Source: JBCBSK01 sp965250105 (GTDB lineage Bacteria > Pseudomonadota > Alphaproteobacteria > Rhizobiales > Tepidamorphaceae). Taken from it: 64,000 bases of DNA. The DNA lies in NCBI GenBank assembly GCA_965250105.1, contig OZ252290.1:1922001-1986000 (forward strand), read 5' to 3'. Of this stretch, positions 44,790 through 53,567 are shown piece after piece. Within the stretch, counting starts at the first letter, position 1; every line of letters begins with the position of its first letter. The notes beneath the pieces are model-generated. The model made no database searches, had not been told where the DNA came from, and saw nothing but the letters and a program-made list of their open reading frames with translations. Both the position numbers and the translations under genes were made by a program.

Positions 44790-45317
44790 ATGCGCGTCTT
44801 CACCGTCCATCTGCCGCCCGCCGACGGACGCGGCTCCCAGGCGAGCCGCGCGGTTTTCGTCCGCGACGGCTTTTCGTTCTGGGCGCTGCTGTTTCCCATG
44901 CTGTGGTTCCTGGTCAACCGCATGTGGCTCGTTCTGCTCGGCTATCTCGCGCTGACCGCCGCCATCGTCGCGGGCTCGACCTTTCTGCCCGGTATCGAGA
45001 CACCGATCGGGGTCGCCTCGCTGATGGTCAATCTCCTGATCGGCTTCGAAGCCAACGGCTTGCGCCGCTGGAGCCTCGATCGCAAGCGCTGGAGCTTCGT
45101 CGCGGTGGTGACCGGCCGCGATCTGGCGGAAGCCGAGCAGCGCTATTTTTCGAGCCTCGCCGGCGACGATCTCGACCGGCTGACGGCATTCGTCGATCCG
45201 GATGCCTTGTTCCCGTCCGCGCCGCCGCGGCCGCCAGTTCAATCACCGCCGCCCGCCTGGGGTAGCGCGAAACCCGCGCCACCGGTCACGGGCCTGTTCC
45301 CCGAACCGGGCCGCTGA
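44790..45317 (+). CDS. DUF2628 membrane protein
   Basis: A 175-residue protein, two bases after hisB. The DUF2628 signature is VFVRDGFSFWALLFPMLWFLVNRMW, followed by one or two more hydrophobic helices and IGFEANGLRRWSL, then a soluble Pro-rich tail. Function unknown. A DUF2628 gene between hisB and hisH is a conserved Rhizobiales feature. Confidence 0.85.
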   Translation: MRVFTVHLPPADGRGSQASRAVFVRDGFSFWALLFPMLWFLVNRMWLVLLGYLALTAAIVAGSTFLPGIETPIGVASLMVNLLIGFEANGLRRWSLDRKRWSFVAVVTGRDLAEAEQRYFSSLAGDDLDRLTAFVDPDALFPSAPPRPPVQSPPPAWGSAKPAPPVTGLFPEPGR

Positions 45318-45342
45318 TCCGCCTGACCATGATGGGGTATGC

Positions 45343-45999
45343 GTGAGCGAGACCGTCGCGATCATCGACTATGGGTCGGGCAATTTGCATTCCGCCCACA
45401 AGGCTTTCGTCCGCGCCGCCGACGAGGCGGCGCGCGCCTGCGACATCGTCGTGACCGCCGATCCCGACCGGGTGGCGGGCGCCGACCGTATCGTGCTGCC
45501 CGGCGTCGGCGCCTTCGCCGACTGCAAGACGGGCCTTGATGCCGTGTCCGGCATGCGCCAGGCGATCACGCGCGCCGTCATCGAGGGCGGCCGGCCGTTT
45601 TTCGGCATCTGCGTCGGCATGCAATTGATGGCGACGCGCGGGCTCGAACATGGCGTGCACGAGGGTTTCGACTGGATCGCGGGCGATGTCGATCGGATCA
45701 GCCCGTCCGATCCCACGCTCAAGGTGCCGCATATGGGCTGGAACACGCTCGATGTGGTCTCGGGCCATCCCGTGCTGGACGGCATCGCGACGGGACCGGA
45801 CGGCCTGCACGCCTATTTCGTCCATTCCTATCACCTGCGCCCCGCCGACAGGGCCCATCTCGTCGCCGAGACCGATTATGGCGGGCCGGTCACGGCCATG
45901 GTCGCGCGCGACACCATGATCGGCACGCAGTTCCATCCTGAGAAGAGCCAGACGCTCGGCCTGGCCCTGATCGCGAATTTCCTAAAGTGGATGCCATGA
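45343..45999 (+). CDS. hisH: Imidazole glycerol phosphate synthase, glutaminase subunit
   Basis: Makes ammonia from glutamine for HisF. The 218-residue class I amidotransferase has IDYGSGNLHSAHKAF at the start, the nucleophile elbow GICVGMQLM with Cys near 87, and the His/Glu pair in FHPEKSQ. I start at GTG 45343, where SETVAIIDYG begins; there is a GGGG site but no ATG. It overlaps hisA by 4 bases. Confidence 0.95.
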   Translation: MSETVAIIDYGSGNLHSAHKAFVRAADEAARACDIVVTADPDRVAGADRIVLPGVGAFADCKTGLDAVSGMRQAITRAVIEGGRPFFGICVGMQLMATRGLEHGVHEGFDWIAGDVDRISPSDPTLKVPHMGWNTLDVVSGHPVLDGIATGPDGLHAYFVHSYHLRPADRAHLVAETDYGGPVTAMVARDTMIGTQFHPEKSQTLGLALIANFLKWMP

Positions 46000-46733
46000 T
46001 CCTGTTTCCCGCCATCGATCTGAAGGACGGCCGGTGCGTGCGGCTCGTCAAGGGCGACATGGACCAGGCCACCGTCTATGCCGATGATCCGGCCGCCCAG
46101 GCGCGTGCCTTCGAGGATCTCGGCTTCCGCTATCTGCATGTGGTCGATCTGAATGGCGCCTTCGAAGGCCGCTCGGCCAACGCGCCGGCGGTCGAGGCCA
46201 TCCTCGCCGCCGTCGCCCTGCCGGTGCAGCTCGGTGGCGGCCTGCGCGACGATGCCGGGATCGATGCCTGGCTAGACAAGGGGGTGCGGCGCGTCATCCT
46301 CGGCACGGCAGCTCTGCGTGATCCCGATCTCGTCCGGCGTTCGGCGCGCCGGCATCCGGGACGGATCGCGGTCGGGATCGACGCGCGCGACGGCCGGGTC
46401 GCGGTGGAAGGCTGGGCCGAGACCAGCGACATGACCGCGCTCGATCTCGCGCGCCGCTTCGAGGATGCCGGCGTCGCCGCGATCATCTATACCGATATCG
46501 ATCGCGACGGGGTCCTGACCGGGCTGAACCTCGCCGCGACGCTGGCTCTCGCCAAGGCGGTGTCCATTCCGGTGATCGCCTCGGGGGGGCTCGCCTCCAT
46601 GGCCGATATCGACGCCTTGTGCGCGCCCGAAGCCTCCGTCCTCGACGGCGCGATCACCGGCCGCGCGCTCTATGACGGGCGCATCGATCCCAAGGCCGCG
46701 CTCGCCCGCCTCGCGGCGACGGAGCCCGCCTGA
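45996..46733 (+). CDS. hisA: ProFAR isomerase (HisA)
   Basis: Isomerises ProFAR to PRFAR. The 245-residue TIM barrel has FPAIDLKDGRCVRLVKGD with the catalytic Asp, HVVDLNGAFEG, QLGGGLRDD, the second acid YTDIDRDGVLTG, and ASGGLASM for phosphate. ATG 45996 overlaps the hisH stop, and the stop overlaps hisF by one base. Confidence 0.96.
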   Translation: MILFPAIDLKDGRCVRLVKGDMDQATVYADDPAAQARAFEDLGFRYLHVVDLNGAFEGRSANAPAVEAILAAVALPVQLGGGLRDDAGIDAWLDKGVRRVILGTAALRDPDLVRRSARRHPGRIAVGIDARDGRVAVEGWAETSDMTALDLARRFEDAGVAAIIYTDIDRDGVLTGLNLAATLALAKAVSIPVIASGGLASMADIDALCAPEASVLDGAITGRALYDGRIDPKAALARLAATEPA

Positions 46734-47527
46734 TGCTCAAGACCCGCATCATTCCCTGCCTCGACGTCAAGGACGGCCGCGTGGTCAAGGGCGTGCGTTT
46801 CGTCGATCTGGTCGATGCCGGCGATCCGGTCGAGGCGGCGATCGCTTATGACGCGGCGGGCGCCGACGAATTGTGTTTTCTCGACATCACCGCGAGTCAT
46901 GAGGATCGCGGCATCCTGCTCGACGTGGTGACGCGGACGGCGGAAGCCTGCTTCATGCCGCTGACCGTCGGCGGCGGCGTGCGCCGGCTCGACGACATCC
47001 GCGATCTGTTGAATGCCGGCGCCGACAAGGTGTCGATCAACACGAGCGCCGTGACCCGGCCGGATTTCGTCGCCGAAGCGTCGGCGAAATTCGGCGCGCA
47101 ATGCATCACCGTCGCCATCGACGCCAAGGCGGTGGGTGCCGGAGACTGGCGGATCTTCACCCATGGCGGTCGCCGCGAAACCGGCATCGACGCGATCGGC
47201 TTCGCCCGCCGGGTCGTCTCGCTCGGCGCCGGCGAAATCCTTCTGACGTCGATGGATCGCGACGGCACGGGAGACGGGTTCGATACCGCCTTGACACGGG
47301 CGGTCGCCGATGCGGTTCCGGTACCGGTCATCGCCTCGGGCGGGGTCGGCACGCTCGACCATCTCGTCGGCGGGGTGATCGACGGGGGCGCGAGCGCCGT
47401 GCTCGCCGCCTCGATCTTTCACTTCGGAACCTATACGATCGCCGAGGCCAAGCGGCATATGGCGACCCATGGCATTCCGGTCCGCCTCGATCGCCTGCCG
47501 GCATCATCGGGCCCCTGTCGCGCCTAA
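46733..47527 (+). CDS. hisF: Imidazole glycerol phosphate synthase, cyclase subunit
   Basis: Cyclase half of the HisFH complex, using ammonia from HisH. The 264-residue TIM barrel has IPCLDVKDGRVVKGVRFVDL with catalytic Asp11, TVGGGVRRLDD, SINTSAV, LLTSMDRDGTGDGFD with the second Asp and ASGGVGTLDH. Overlaps hisA (TGATG). Confidence 0.97.
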   Translation: MLKTRIIPCLDVKDGRVVKGVRFVDLVDAGDPVEAAIAYDAAGADELCFLDITASHEDRGILLDVVTRTAEACFMPLTVGGGVRRLDDIRDLLNAGADKVSINTSAVTRPDFVAEASAKFGAQCITVAIDAKAVGAGDWRIFTHGGRRETGIDAIGFARRVVSLGAGEILLTSMDRDGTGDGFDTALTRAVADAVPVPVIASGGVGTLDHLVGGVIDGGASAVLAASIFHFGTYTIAEAKRHMATHGIPVRLDRLPASSGPCRA

Positions 47528-47677
47528 CAGGTTGGGATCGATGATCTTTCCGCGTCGGCATCGATGCCCTCCGAGCGCGTAATGATCTATTGTGTCACAC
47601 TGAGTTGATCGCGGCGGGTCCGGGCGGCTAGGTTCCGGCCGCCGCCCGGATCGCGGCCAAGACAATCGAGAACGAAG

Positions 47678-48016
47678 ATGGCGAAGCGTAAGCGCGTTAC
47701 CCTGGATGAGCTGGAAGAAATCGTGCGCGAGCGCGCGCTGGCCGAGAGTTCGGCGTCCTATACGGCCAAGCTGATGCATGCCGGCCTGCCGCGCGCCGCG
47801 CAGAAGCTCGGCGAGGAGGCGGTCGAGACGGTGCTCGCCGCGGTATCCGGCAATCGCAGCGCGCTGCGCTCGGAAGCCGCCGATCTGCTCTATCATCTCG
47901 CCGTAGTGCTGGCCGCCGCCAAGCTGCCGCTCGACGAGGTTTATGAGGAGCTCGGCCGGCGCACCGCCCAGTCGGGCCTCGAGGAAAAGGCCGGCCGCGC
48001 CAAGGCCGGCGACTGA
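47678..48016 (+). CDS. hisE: Phosphoribosyl-ATP pyrophosphatase
   Basis: Second step of histidine synthesis, hydrolysing PR-ATP to PR-AMP. The 112-residue alpha-helical protein has SSYTAKLMHAG, the metal-binding KLGEEAVETVLAA and EAADLLYHLAVVL blocks of the MazG-like fold. Not fused to HisI. A 150-base gap separates it from hisF; I see no strong terminator or promoter there. Confidence 0.94.
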   Translation: MAKRKRVTLDELEEIVRERALAESSASYTAKLMHAGLPRAAQKLGEEAVETVLAAVSGNRSALRSEAADLLYHLAVVLAAAKLPLDEVYEELGRRTAQSGLEEKAGRAKAGD

Positions 48017-48118
48017 TCGGGCGGGGCGGATCTTGCCCGGTTCCGAGGGTTTCGCCCGGCGCCATATTGCTCTAGGGTCCGTTTCCGCTGCGGTGCAGCA
48101 TCGCGAGCGACGGGCTTC

Positions 48119-49117
48119 ATGGCACTTCTGACGGATCTTCGGGACGAGCCGATGGATCAGATGGTTCCAAACGCGCTGACCACCGGCGATTTGTCGCCAT
48201 TCCGGTTTTTCGGCCGCGAGGAATGGGCGCACCTGCGCGCCGACACGCCGCTGACGCTGACCGAGGACGAGATCGTTCGCCTGCGCGGCATCAACGACCG
48301 GCTGTCGATCGACGAGATCGTGGCGATCTATCTACCCTTGTCGCGGCTTCTGGCCATGTATGTCCGCGCCGCCCAGGCGCTACATCACTCGACGCAGAAC
48401 TTCCTCGGCAAGACCGACGGCAAGATGCCCTACATCATCGGGCTCGCCGGATCGGTCGCCGTCGGCAAGTCGACCTCGGCGCGCGCGCTCCAGGCGCTTC
48501 TGGCGCGTTGGCCGAAAACGCCGAAGGTATCGCTGATCACCACCGACGGCTTTCTCTACCCCAATGCCGTTCTCGAGGCCGAGGGCCTGATGGAGCGGAA
48601 GGGGTTTCCCGAAAGCTACGACCTGTCGGCGCTGTTGCGGTTTCTCTACCGGATCAAGGCGGGCGAGCGCGACGTCGAGGCGCCGGTCTATTCGCATATC
48701 GTCTACGACGTCACCGACGAGACGGTGGTCATCGACCGGCCCGATATCCTGATCGTCGAAGGGCTCAATGTGTTGCAGACCGGCCGGCCGCCGCGCGACG
48801 GCAAGGCCATCCCCTTCGTATCGGATTTCTTCGACTTCTCGATCTATCTCGACGCCGAAACCGACCATATCGAGCGCTGGTATGTGAACCGCTTTCTGAG
48901 CCTGCGTAAAACCGCCTTCGCCCGGCCGGAAGCCTATTTCCGCCGTTATGCGGATCTGTCCGACGACGACGCGCGCGAGACCGCGCTGTCGATCTGGACC
49001 CGGATCAACGCGCTCAATCTCGAGGAGAACATCCTCCCGACCCGACAGCGCGCCGATCTCATCCTGCACAAGGGCGCCAACCATCTCATCGACGGCGTCT
49101 GGCTGCGTAAGCTCTAG
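48119..49117 (+). CDS. coaA: Pantothenate kinase type I
   Basis: First step of CoA synthesis, normally feedback-inhibited by CoA. The 332-residue protein has the P-loop GLAGSVAVGKSTSARALQAL near 102, TTDGFLYPNAVLE, RKGFPESYD, YDVTDETVVIDRPDILIVEGLNVL and LPTRQRADLILHKG. Start at ATG 48119; an ATG at 48152 is equally possible. The his run followed by coaA is standard in Rhizobiales. Confidence 0.95.
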   Translation: MALLTDLRDEPMDQMVPNALTTGDLSPFRFFGREEWAHLRADTPLTLTEDEIVRLRGINDRLSIDEIVAIYLPLSRLLAMYVRAAQALHHSTQNFLGKTDGKMPYIIGLAGSVAVGKSTSARALQALLARWPKTPKVSLITTDGFLYPNAVLEAEGLMERKGFPESYDLSALLRFLYRIKAGERDVEAPVYSHIVYDVTDETVVIDRPDILIVEGLNVLQTGRPPRDGKAIPFVSDFFDFSIYLDAETDHIERWYVNRFLSLRKTAFARPEAYFRRYADLSDDDARETALSIWTRINALNLEENILPTRQRADLILHKGANHLIDGVWLRKL

Positions 49118-49151
49118 ACTGGCGTGGACCTTCCCACGGCCGGCGCGGCGC

Positions 49152-50159
49152 TCAGATGTGGAACCCGTTCTGGCGCGCGAGGTCCTTCAGCGAGGTTTGC
49201 GGGCGCGGGCCGAAATGGCCGATGATGTTGGCCGCGCATAACGTGCCGAGCCGGGCCGAGGCATCGCGCGGCCAGCCGCGCGCATGGCCGAACAGGAAGC
49301 CCGCCGCGAACAGATCGCCGGACCCCGTCAGATCGACCACCTCGTCGACATGCCAGGCCGGCACATTGATCCGGCCGGCATGGTCGATCACCGTCGCGCC
49401 ATCCTCGCCGCGCGTGACCACGGCGAGCGGCACGTCGGTGGCAAGGCAGTCGACGGCGGTCGCGATGTCGCCGGTCTGGTAGAGCGCGCGTGCCTCGTGC
49501 TCATTGGCGAAGATGATCGTCACCTGGCCCGAGCGCATCAGGTCGAGGAATTCGTCGCGGAACCGGTCGACGCAAAAGCTGTCAGACAGCGTCAGTGCCA
49601 CTTCGCGCCCCGCCTGGCGGGCGATCTCGGAAGCGCGGATGAAGGCGCGCTTGGCGTTCTCCGGGTCCCACAGATAGCCTTCGAGATAGAGCACCCGGCC
49701 CGCGCCGATGACATCGGCGTCGATATCATCCGGGTCGAGGTCGCGCGAGGCGCCGAGAAAGGTGTTCATGGTGCGCTCGCCGTCCGGCGTGACGAGGATC
49801 ATCGAGCGCGCGGTGGCGGCGCCGTCCCGGGCCTGAGGCGTGTCGAAATCGACGCCGATGGCGCGGATATCATGGGTGAAGACCGCGCCGAGCTGGTCAT
49901 CGCGCACCTTGCCGACGAAGGCGCCGCGGCCGCCGAGCGAGGCGAGGCCCGCGATCGTGTTCGCGGCCGAGCCGCCCGACGCCTCGATGGCCGGGCCCAT
50001 ATGCTGATAGAGCCGCTCGGCCTCGGCCTCGTCGATCAGCCGCATCGACCCCTTGGCCAATCCTTCGGCGACGAGGAAATCGTCTTCGGTGCGTGACAAG
50101 ACATCGACGATCGCATTGCCGATGCCGACGACGTCATAGCGCGGTGTGGTATCCGTCAT
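49152..50159 (-). CDS. PfkB-family sugar/nucleoside kinase (adenosine-kinase-like)
   Basis: A 335-residue ribokinase-like enzyme. Start DVVGIGNAIVDVLSR; the first signature is ASGGSAANTIAGLASLGG, the second is DLTGSGDLFAAGFLFG, in which the usual G-A-G-D is G-S-G-D with the catalytic Asp kept. Similarity to alphaproteobacterial adenosine kinases is clear in NEHEARAL and TRGEDGATVID. Substrate needs testing. Convergent with coaA. Confidence 0.85.
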   Translation of the reverse strand: MTDTTPRYDVVGIGNAIVDVLSRTEDDFLVAEGLAKGSMRLIDEAEAERLYQHMGPAIEASGGSAANTIAGLASLGGRGAFVGKVRDDQLGAVFTHDIRAIGVDFDTPQARDGAATARSMILVTPDGERTMNTFLGASRDLDPDDIDADVIGAGRVLYLEGYLWDPENAKRAFIRASEIARQAGREVALTLSDSFCVDRFRDEFLDLMRSGQVTIIFANEHEARALYQTGDIATAVDCLATDVPLAVVTRGEDGATVIDHAGRINVPAWHVDEVVDLTGSGDLFAAGFLFGHARGWPRDASARLGTLCAANIIGHFGPRPQTSLKDLARQNGFHI

Positions 50160-50276
50160 TCCGTCCCCCTTTTGCGAGCCGTTTAGCGCTTTCGGTCCGA
50201 TCGCGCCAGTCTGCCCGGGTCGAGCCGGGGCCGTCGATCTTGAGCCGGTCGGCGCGGCGGTCTATGCCCCGTTGTC

Positions 50277-50948
50277 ATGCTGACAGATGCGCTCAAAGCC
50301 CTCGGCGAAATCGTGACACGCCCGTTCTGGCCGGTCCTGTTCAGATCGGTCGGCACCACCGCCTTGCTGTTCGTCATCGTGTTCCTGGCCCTGCAATGGG
50401 CGGTGACGGCGCTGGTGCCGTTCCTGTCTGGCTGGATCGAGGTTCTGGTTCAGGTCATCCTCGGCGGGCTTCTGGTGGTGGCATTCTGGTTCGTCGCCGC
50501 ACCTGTCACCGCGCTGGTGGCGGGTCTCTTCGTCGACGACATCGCCGATGTGGTCGAGAAGGCCGACTATCCGGGCGAACCGGCGGGCCGGGCACCGACG
50601 ATCATCGAAGGGCTGTCGCAGACCGCGCGGTTCACCGGCGTGGTGCTGGTCGCCAATATCATCGCGCTTTTCCTGCTGCTCGTGCCTGGCGTCAATCTCG
50701 TTGCCTTCCTGCTGGTCAACGCCTTCCTGCTCGGACGGGAATATTTCGAACTCTGCGCGCTGAGGCATCTCTCGCGCGAGGACATGCGGCTGTTGCGGTC
50801 CCGCAATACGGGCAAGCTCTTCTTGGCAGGCCTGATCATCGCGGGCTTCCTGGCGATCCCCATCGTCAATTTCCTGACCCCGGTCTTCGCCACCACCTTC
50901 ATGATGCATGTCTATAAACGGCTAGCCGACGAAGAGGTCGCCGGTTAA
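50277..50948 (+). CDS. EI24/CysZ-family membrane protein
   Basis: A 223-residue protein with four or five hydrophobic helices and the EI24 domain layout: LGEIVTRPFWPVLFRSVG, FVDDIADVVEKADYPG, and NAFLLGREYFELCALRHL near residue 155, which is family-typical. CysZ in E. coli imports sulfate; the function in this branch is not established. The end overlaps nth by 4 bases, convergently. Confidence 0.82.
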   Translation: MLTDALKALGEIVTRPFWPVLFRSVGTTALLFVIVFLALQWAVTALVPFLSGWIEVLVQVILGGLLVVAFWFVAAPVTALVAGLFVDDIADVVEKADYPGEPAGRAPTIIEGLSQTARFTGVVLVANIIALFLLLVPGVNLVAFLLVNAFLLGREYFELCALRHLSREDMRLLRSRNTGKLFLAGLIIAGFLAIPIVNFLTPVFATTFMMHVYKRLADEEVAG

Positions 50949-51652
50949 CCCGTCTTCTCGCCGAACCGGCACAGATCCTCGACCACGCAATCGGGGCATT
51001 TGGGCTTGCGCGCCACGCAGGTGTAGCGGCCGTGCAGGATCAGCCAATGATGGGCGTCGCGCTTGAATTGCGGCGGTACCACCTTTTCGAGCAGAAGCTC
51101 GACGGCCAGGGGGTCCTTGCCCGGCGCCAGCCCGGTCCGGTTCGACACGCGGAAGATATGCGTGTCGACCGCGATCGTCTCATGGCCGAAGGCCGTGTTC
51201 AGCACCACATTGGCGGTCTTGCGGCCGACGCCGGCCAGTGCTTCCAGCGCCGCGCGGTCCTCGGGCACCTGGCCGCCATGTTTATCGATCAGATCCCGGC
51301 ACAGCAGGACGACGTTCTTGGCCTTGTTGCGATAGAGCCCGATGGTCTTGATGTGATCGCGGATCGTATCCTCTCCGAGCGCCAGCATCTTTTCCGGCGT
51401 ATCGGCGATGCGAAACAGCTCGCGGGTCGCCTTGTTGACCCCGACATCGGTCGCCTGGGCGCTGAGCACGACGGCGACCAGGAGGGTGAACGGGTTGGAA
51501 TAGTCGAGTTCGGTCGTCGGTGCGGGATTGGCGGCGGCGAGCCGGGCGAAGAAATCGTCGCGTTCGGCGGGCTTCAGCCTGGACCGTTGCGCCGGTCGGC
51601 GTTTCGCGGGCGACGTGGACGGGCGTTTCACGGATGTGGTCTTGGCGGGCAT
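50945..51652 (-). CDS. nth: Endonuclease III
   Basis: Base-excision DNA glycosylase/AP lyase for oxidised pyrimidines. The 235-residue protein has a Lys/Arg-rich N-terminus, PFTLLVAVVLSAQATD, the helix-hairpin-helix LAGVGRKTANVVLNTAFG with the catalytic Lys, the catalytic Asp in VDTHIFRVSNR and the Fe-S cluster C-x6-C-x2-C-x5-C (CVARKPKCPDCVVEDLC). Start at ATG 51652; the open frame upstream overlaps the divergent DUF2244 gene and is a shadow. Confidence 0.96.
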   Translation of the reverse strand: MPAKTTSVKRPSTSPAKRRPAQRSRLKPAERDDFFARLAAANPAPTTELDYSNPFTLLVAVVLSAQATDVGVNKATRELFRIADTPEKMLALGEDTIRDHIKTIGLYRNKAKNVVLLCRDLIDKHGGQVPEDRAALEALAGVGRKTANVVLNTAFGHETIAVDTHIFRVSNRTGLAPGKDPLAVELLLEKVVPPQFKRDAHHWLILHGRYTCVARKPKCPDCVVEDLCRFGEKTG

Positions 51653-51670
51653 GGCGTGGGATGATGTGGA

Positions 51671-52201
51671 ATGGACAGCGATAGGGATAGATCGGACGAC
51701 ACTGCCACGCCCGCGCCTGCGGCGACACCCGTATTCAGCGCCCGGATCACGCCGCACCGGTCGCTCGACCGCAACGGCTTCGTCGTCCTCATGCTCGTTC
51801 TCGGGGCCTGCATCCTGTCGACGGCGATCCTGTTCGCCGCCATCGGCGCCTGGCCGGTCCTGGCTTTCCTGGCCATCGACGCGCTGATCGTCTGGCTCGC
51901 CTTCCGCGCCAATTTCCGTGCCGCCCGTGCCGCGGAATTCGTCACCGTGACCGAGAACACGCTGAGCGTGCGTCGTGTCGCGGCCAATGGCCGGACCTCG
52001 GAATGGACCTTCAACCCCTATTGGGCGCGGCTGTCGGTCAAGCGCGACGAGGACGGGGTGACCGACATCGCCATCATCTCCCATGGCAAGGCCTTGTCGA
52101 TCGCGCGCGATCTCGCCCCCTTCGAGAAGGAGGATTTCGCCCAGGCCCTGTCCGCCGCGCTGAACGGCGTCCGCGCGCATCCGGCCCCGGCCCCGCGCTA
52201 G
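51671..52201 (+). CDS. DUF2244 integral membrane protein
   Basis: A 176-residue protein with two close transmembrane helices (about 38-78) followed by a soluble beta-rich domain with RAAEFVTVTENTLSVRRV and ISHGKALSIARDLAPFEKEDFA. It fits DUF2244; role unknown. It starts 18 bases from the nth start, divergently, sharing a promoter region. Confidence 0.85.
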   Translation: MDSDRDRSDDTATPAPAATPVFSARITPHRSLDRNGFVVLMLVLGACILSTAILFAAIGAWPVLAFLAIDALIVWLAFRANFRAARAAEFVTVTENTLSVRRVAANGRTSEWTFNPYWARLSVKRDEDGVTDIAIISHGKALSIARDLAPFEKEDFAQALSAALNGVRAHPAPAPR

Positions 52202-52245
52202 GATCAGGACCTAGCGGGCTATTGAATAAAGCTCTTGAGATCGTC

Positions 52246-52350
52246 GCCCGTCCTTCGAGGCGCTCCCTTCGCTCGCCCTCAGGATGAGGACAATCAAGAC
52301 GTTGGCCCTCGCCCCGAGGAGACCCGTAGGGCCGTCTCGAAGGGGCAGGC
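52246..52350. repeat. REP-like palindromic element
   Basis: The otherwise empty 52202-52506 gap holds an imperfect inverted repeat. Left arm from CGTCCTTCGAGGCG (52249-52262) through CCTCAGGATGAGG, then a spacer, then the right arm CGAGGAGACCC through CGTCTCGAAGGGG. The CCTTCGAG(A/G)CG...CCTCAGGATGAGG pattern is common in Rhizobiales intergenic regions, where many copies may exist. I see no promoter for the downstream gene that is strong enough to call. Confidence 0.75.
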
Positions 52351-52506
52351 GCCTTTTGCGATAGCCTGCTAGACGTCAACACCATGCCTGGAAAAAATGG
52401 CGAGGACCGTCGCCGCCTCTTTGCGGAAAACGGGTCGCGGTCCCCTGCTTGTCGTCATAGCTTGCCTGCGACACCGCAAGCGCGGCACATTCAAGGGCGA
52501 CTACCC

Positions 52507-53430
52507 ATGTTCACGACCGATATCCTGGAACAAACCATGCCGACGGCCGAGTTGACGAGCGAACCGGGGCCCACGGGTCCGCAGGTCGCCGCGGCGGATT
52601 ACCGGCTGATTCGCGCGGCGATCCGCTTTCTGACCGAGAACTGGCGCGACCAGCCGCCGGCCTCGGCGCTTGCCGGCCATCTCGGCCTGTCGGAGGACGA
52701 TACCCAGCGCCTGTTCCGGCGATGGGCCGGCATTACGCCGAAGCAGTTTGTCCAGGCCATCACGCTCGATCATGCCCGTGCGCTACTGCGCGACGGCGAA
52801 ACGGTGCTCGATACCGCCTATGATGTCGGCCTGTCGGGGCCGGCCCGGCTACACGACCTCTTCGTCACCCATGAGGCGATGACGCCGGGCGACTATCGCG
52901 CCAAGGGGGCCGGCCTGACGATCCGCTACGGCTTTCACGCCTCGCCCTTCGGCGAGGCCCTGGTTATGGTCACCGATCGCGGCCTGGCCGGGCTGGCCTT
53001 CTGCGATGGGGCTGACGGGCGCGCCGAAACGCTCGCCGACATGACCGGCCGCTGGCCGCGCGCCGACTATATCGAGGACGACGATACCACCGCGTCCTAT
53101 GCGGTGCGTATCTTCTCGACCGGCGACTGGGACCCCGATCATCCCTTGCGGGTCATGCTCATCGGCACCGATTTCGAGGTCCGCGTCTGGGAAACCCTTC
53201 TCAGGATCCCGTTCGGCAAGGGCACGACCTATTCCGATATCGCCCGCCATATCGGCAAGCCCAAGGCGGCGCGCGCGGTCGGCGGGGCGGTGGGGCGCAA
53301 CCCGATCTCCTTCGTCGTGCCCTGTCATCGGGTGATCGGACGGTCCGGCGCGCTGACCGGCTATCACTGGGGGCTGACGCGCAAGCGCGCCATTCTCGGC
53401 TGGGAGGCCGGCCAGGTCGGCATCGCCTGA
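52507..53430 (+). CDS. Ada-like fusion: AraC-type HTH and O6-methylguanine-DNA methyltransferase
   Basis: A 307-residue protein. Residues about 35-115 are an AraC-type helix-turn-helix (LAGHLGLSEDDTQRLFRRWAGITPKQF); residues about 140-305 are a suicide alkyltransferase with FGKGTTYSDIARHIGKPKAARAVG, the acceptor Cys in VVPCHRVIG and GYHWGLTRKRAIL. The N-terminal zinc domain of E. coli Ada, which repairs phosphotriesters and makes Ada an activator, is absent. So it may both repair DNA and regulate, but by a different signal. ATG 52507 is my start; 52537 is possible. Confidence 0.88.
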   Translation: MFTTDILEQTMPTAELTSEPGPTGPQVAAADYRLIRAAIRFLTENWRDQPPASALAGHLGLSEDDTQRLFRRWAGITPKQFVQAITLDHARALLRDGETVLDTAYDVGLSGPARLHDLFVTHEAMTPGDYRAKGAGLTIRYGFHASPFGEALVMVTDRGLAGLAFCDGADGRAETLADMTGRWPRADYIEDDDTTASYAVRIFSTGDWDPDHPLRVMLIGTDFEVRVWETLLRIPFGKGTTYSDIARHIGKPKAARAVGGAVGRNPISFVVPCHRVIGRSGALTGYHWGLTRKRAILGWEAGQVGIA

Positions 53431-53567
53431 TGGCGTGACCGCGGGCTTGCGCGCGCCGATCGACGCACGGCGCTTGGAACGCCGCCGCCGATATGTCACC
53501 ACTTGGCACCGCGCCGAGCCGTCCGGGGTCACCGCGATCCGCACGGCTCGCGCGGGTCTTGGTCGTC

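Noticed and set aside
47528..47677. A terminator or attenuator between hisF and hisE
   Set aside because: There is a GC inverted repeat (GGGCGGC/GCCGCCC) but no T run and no leader peptide rich in His.
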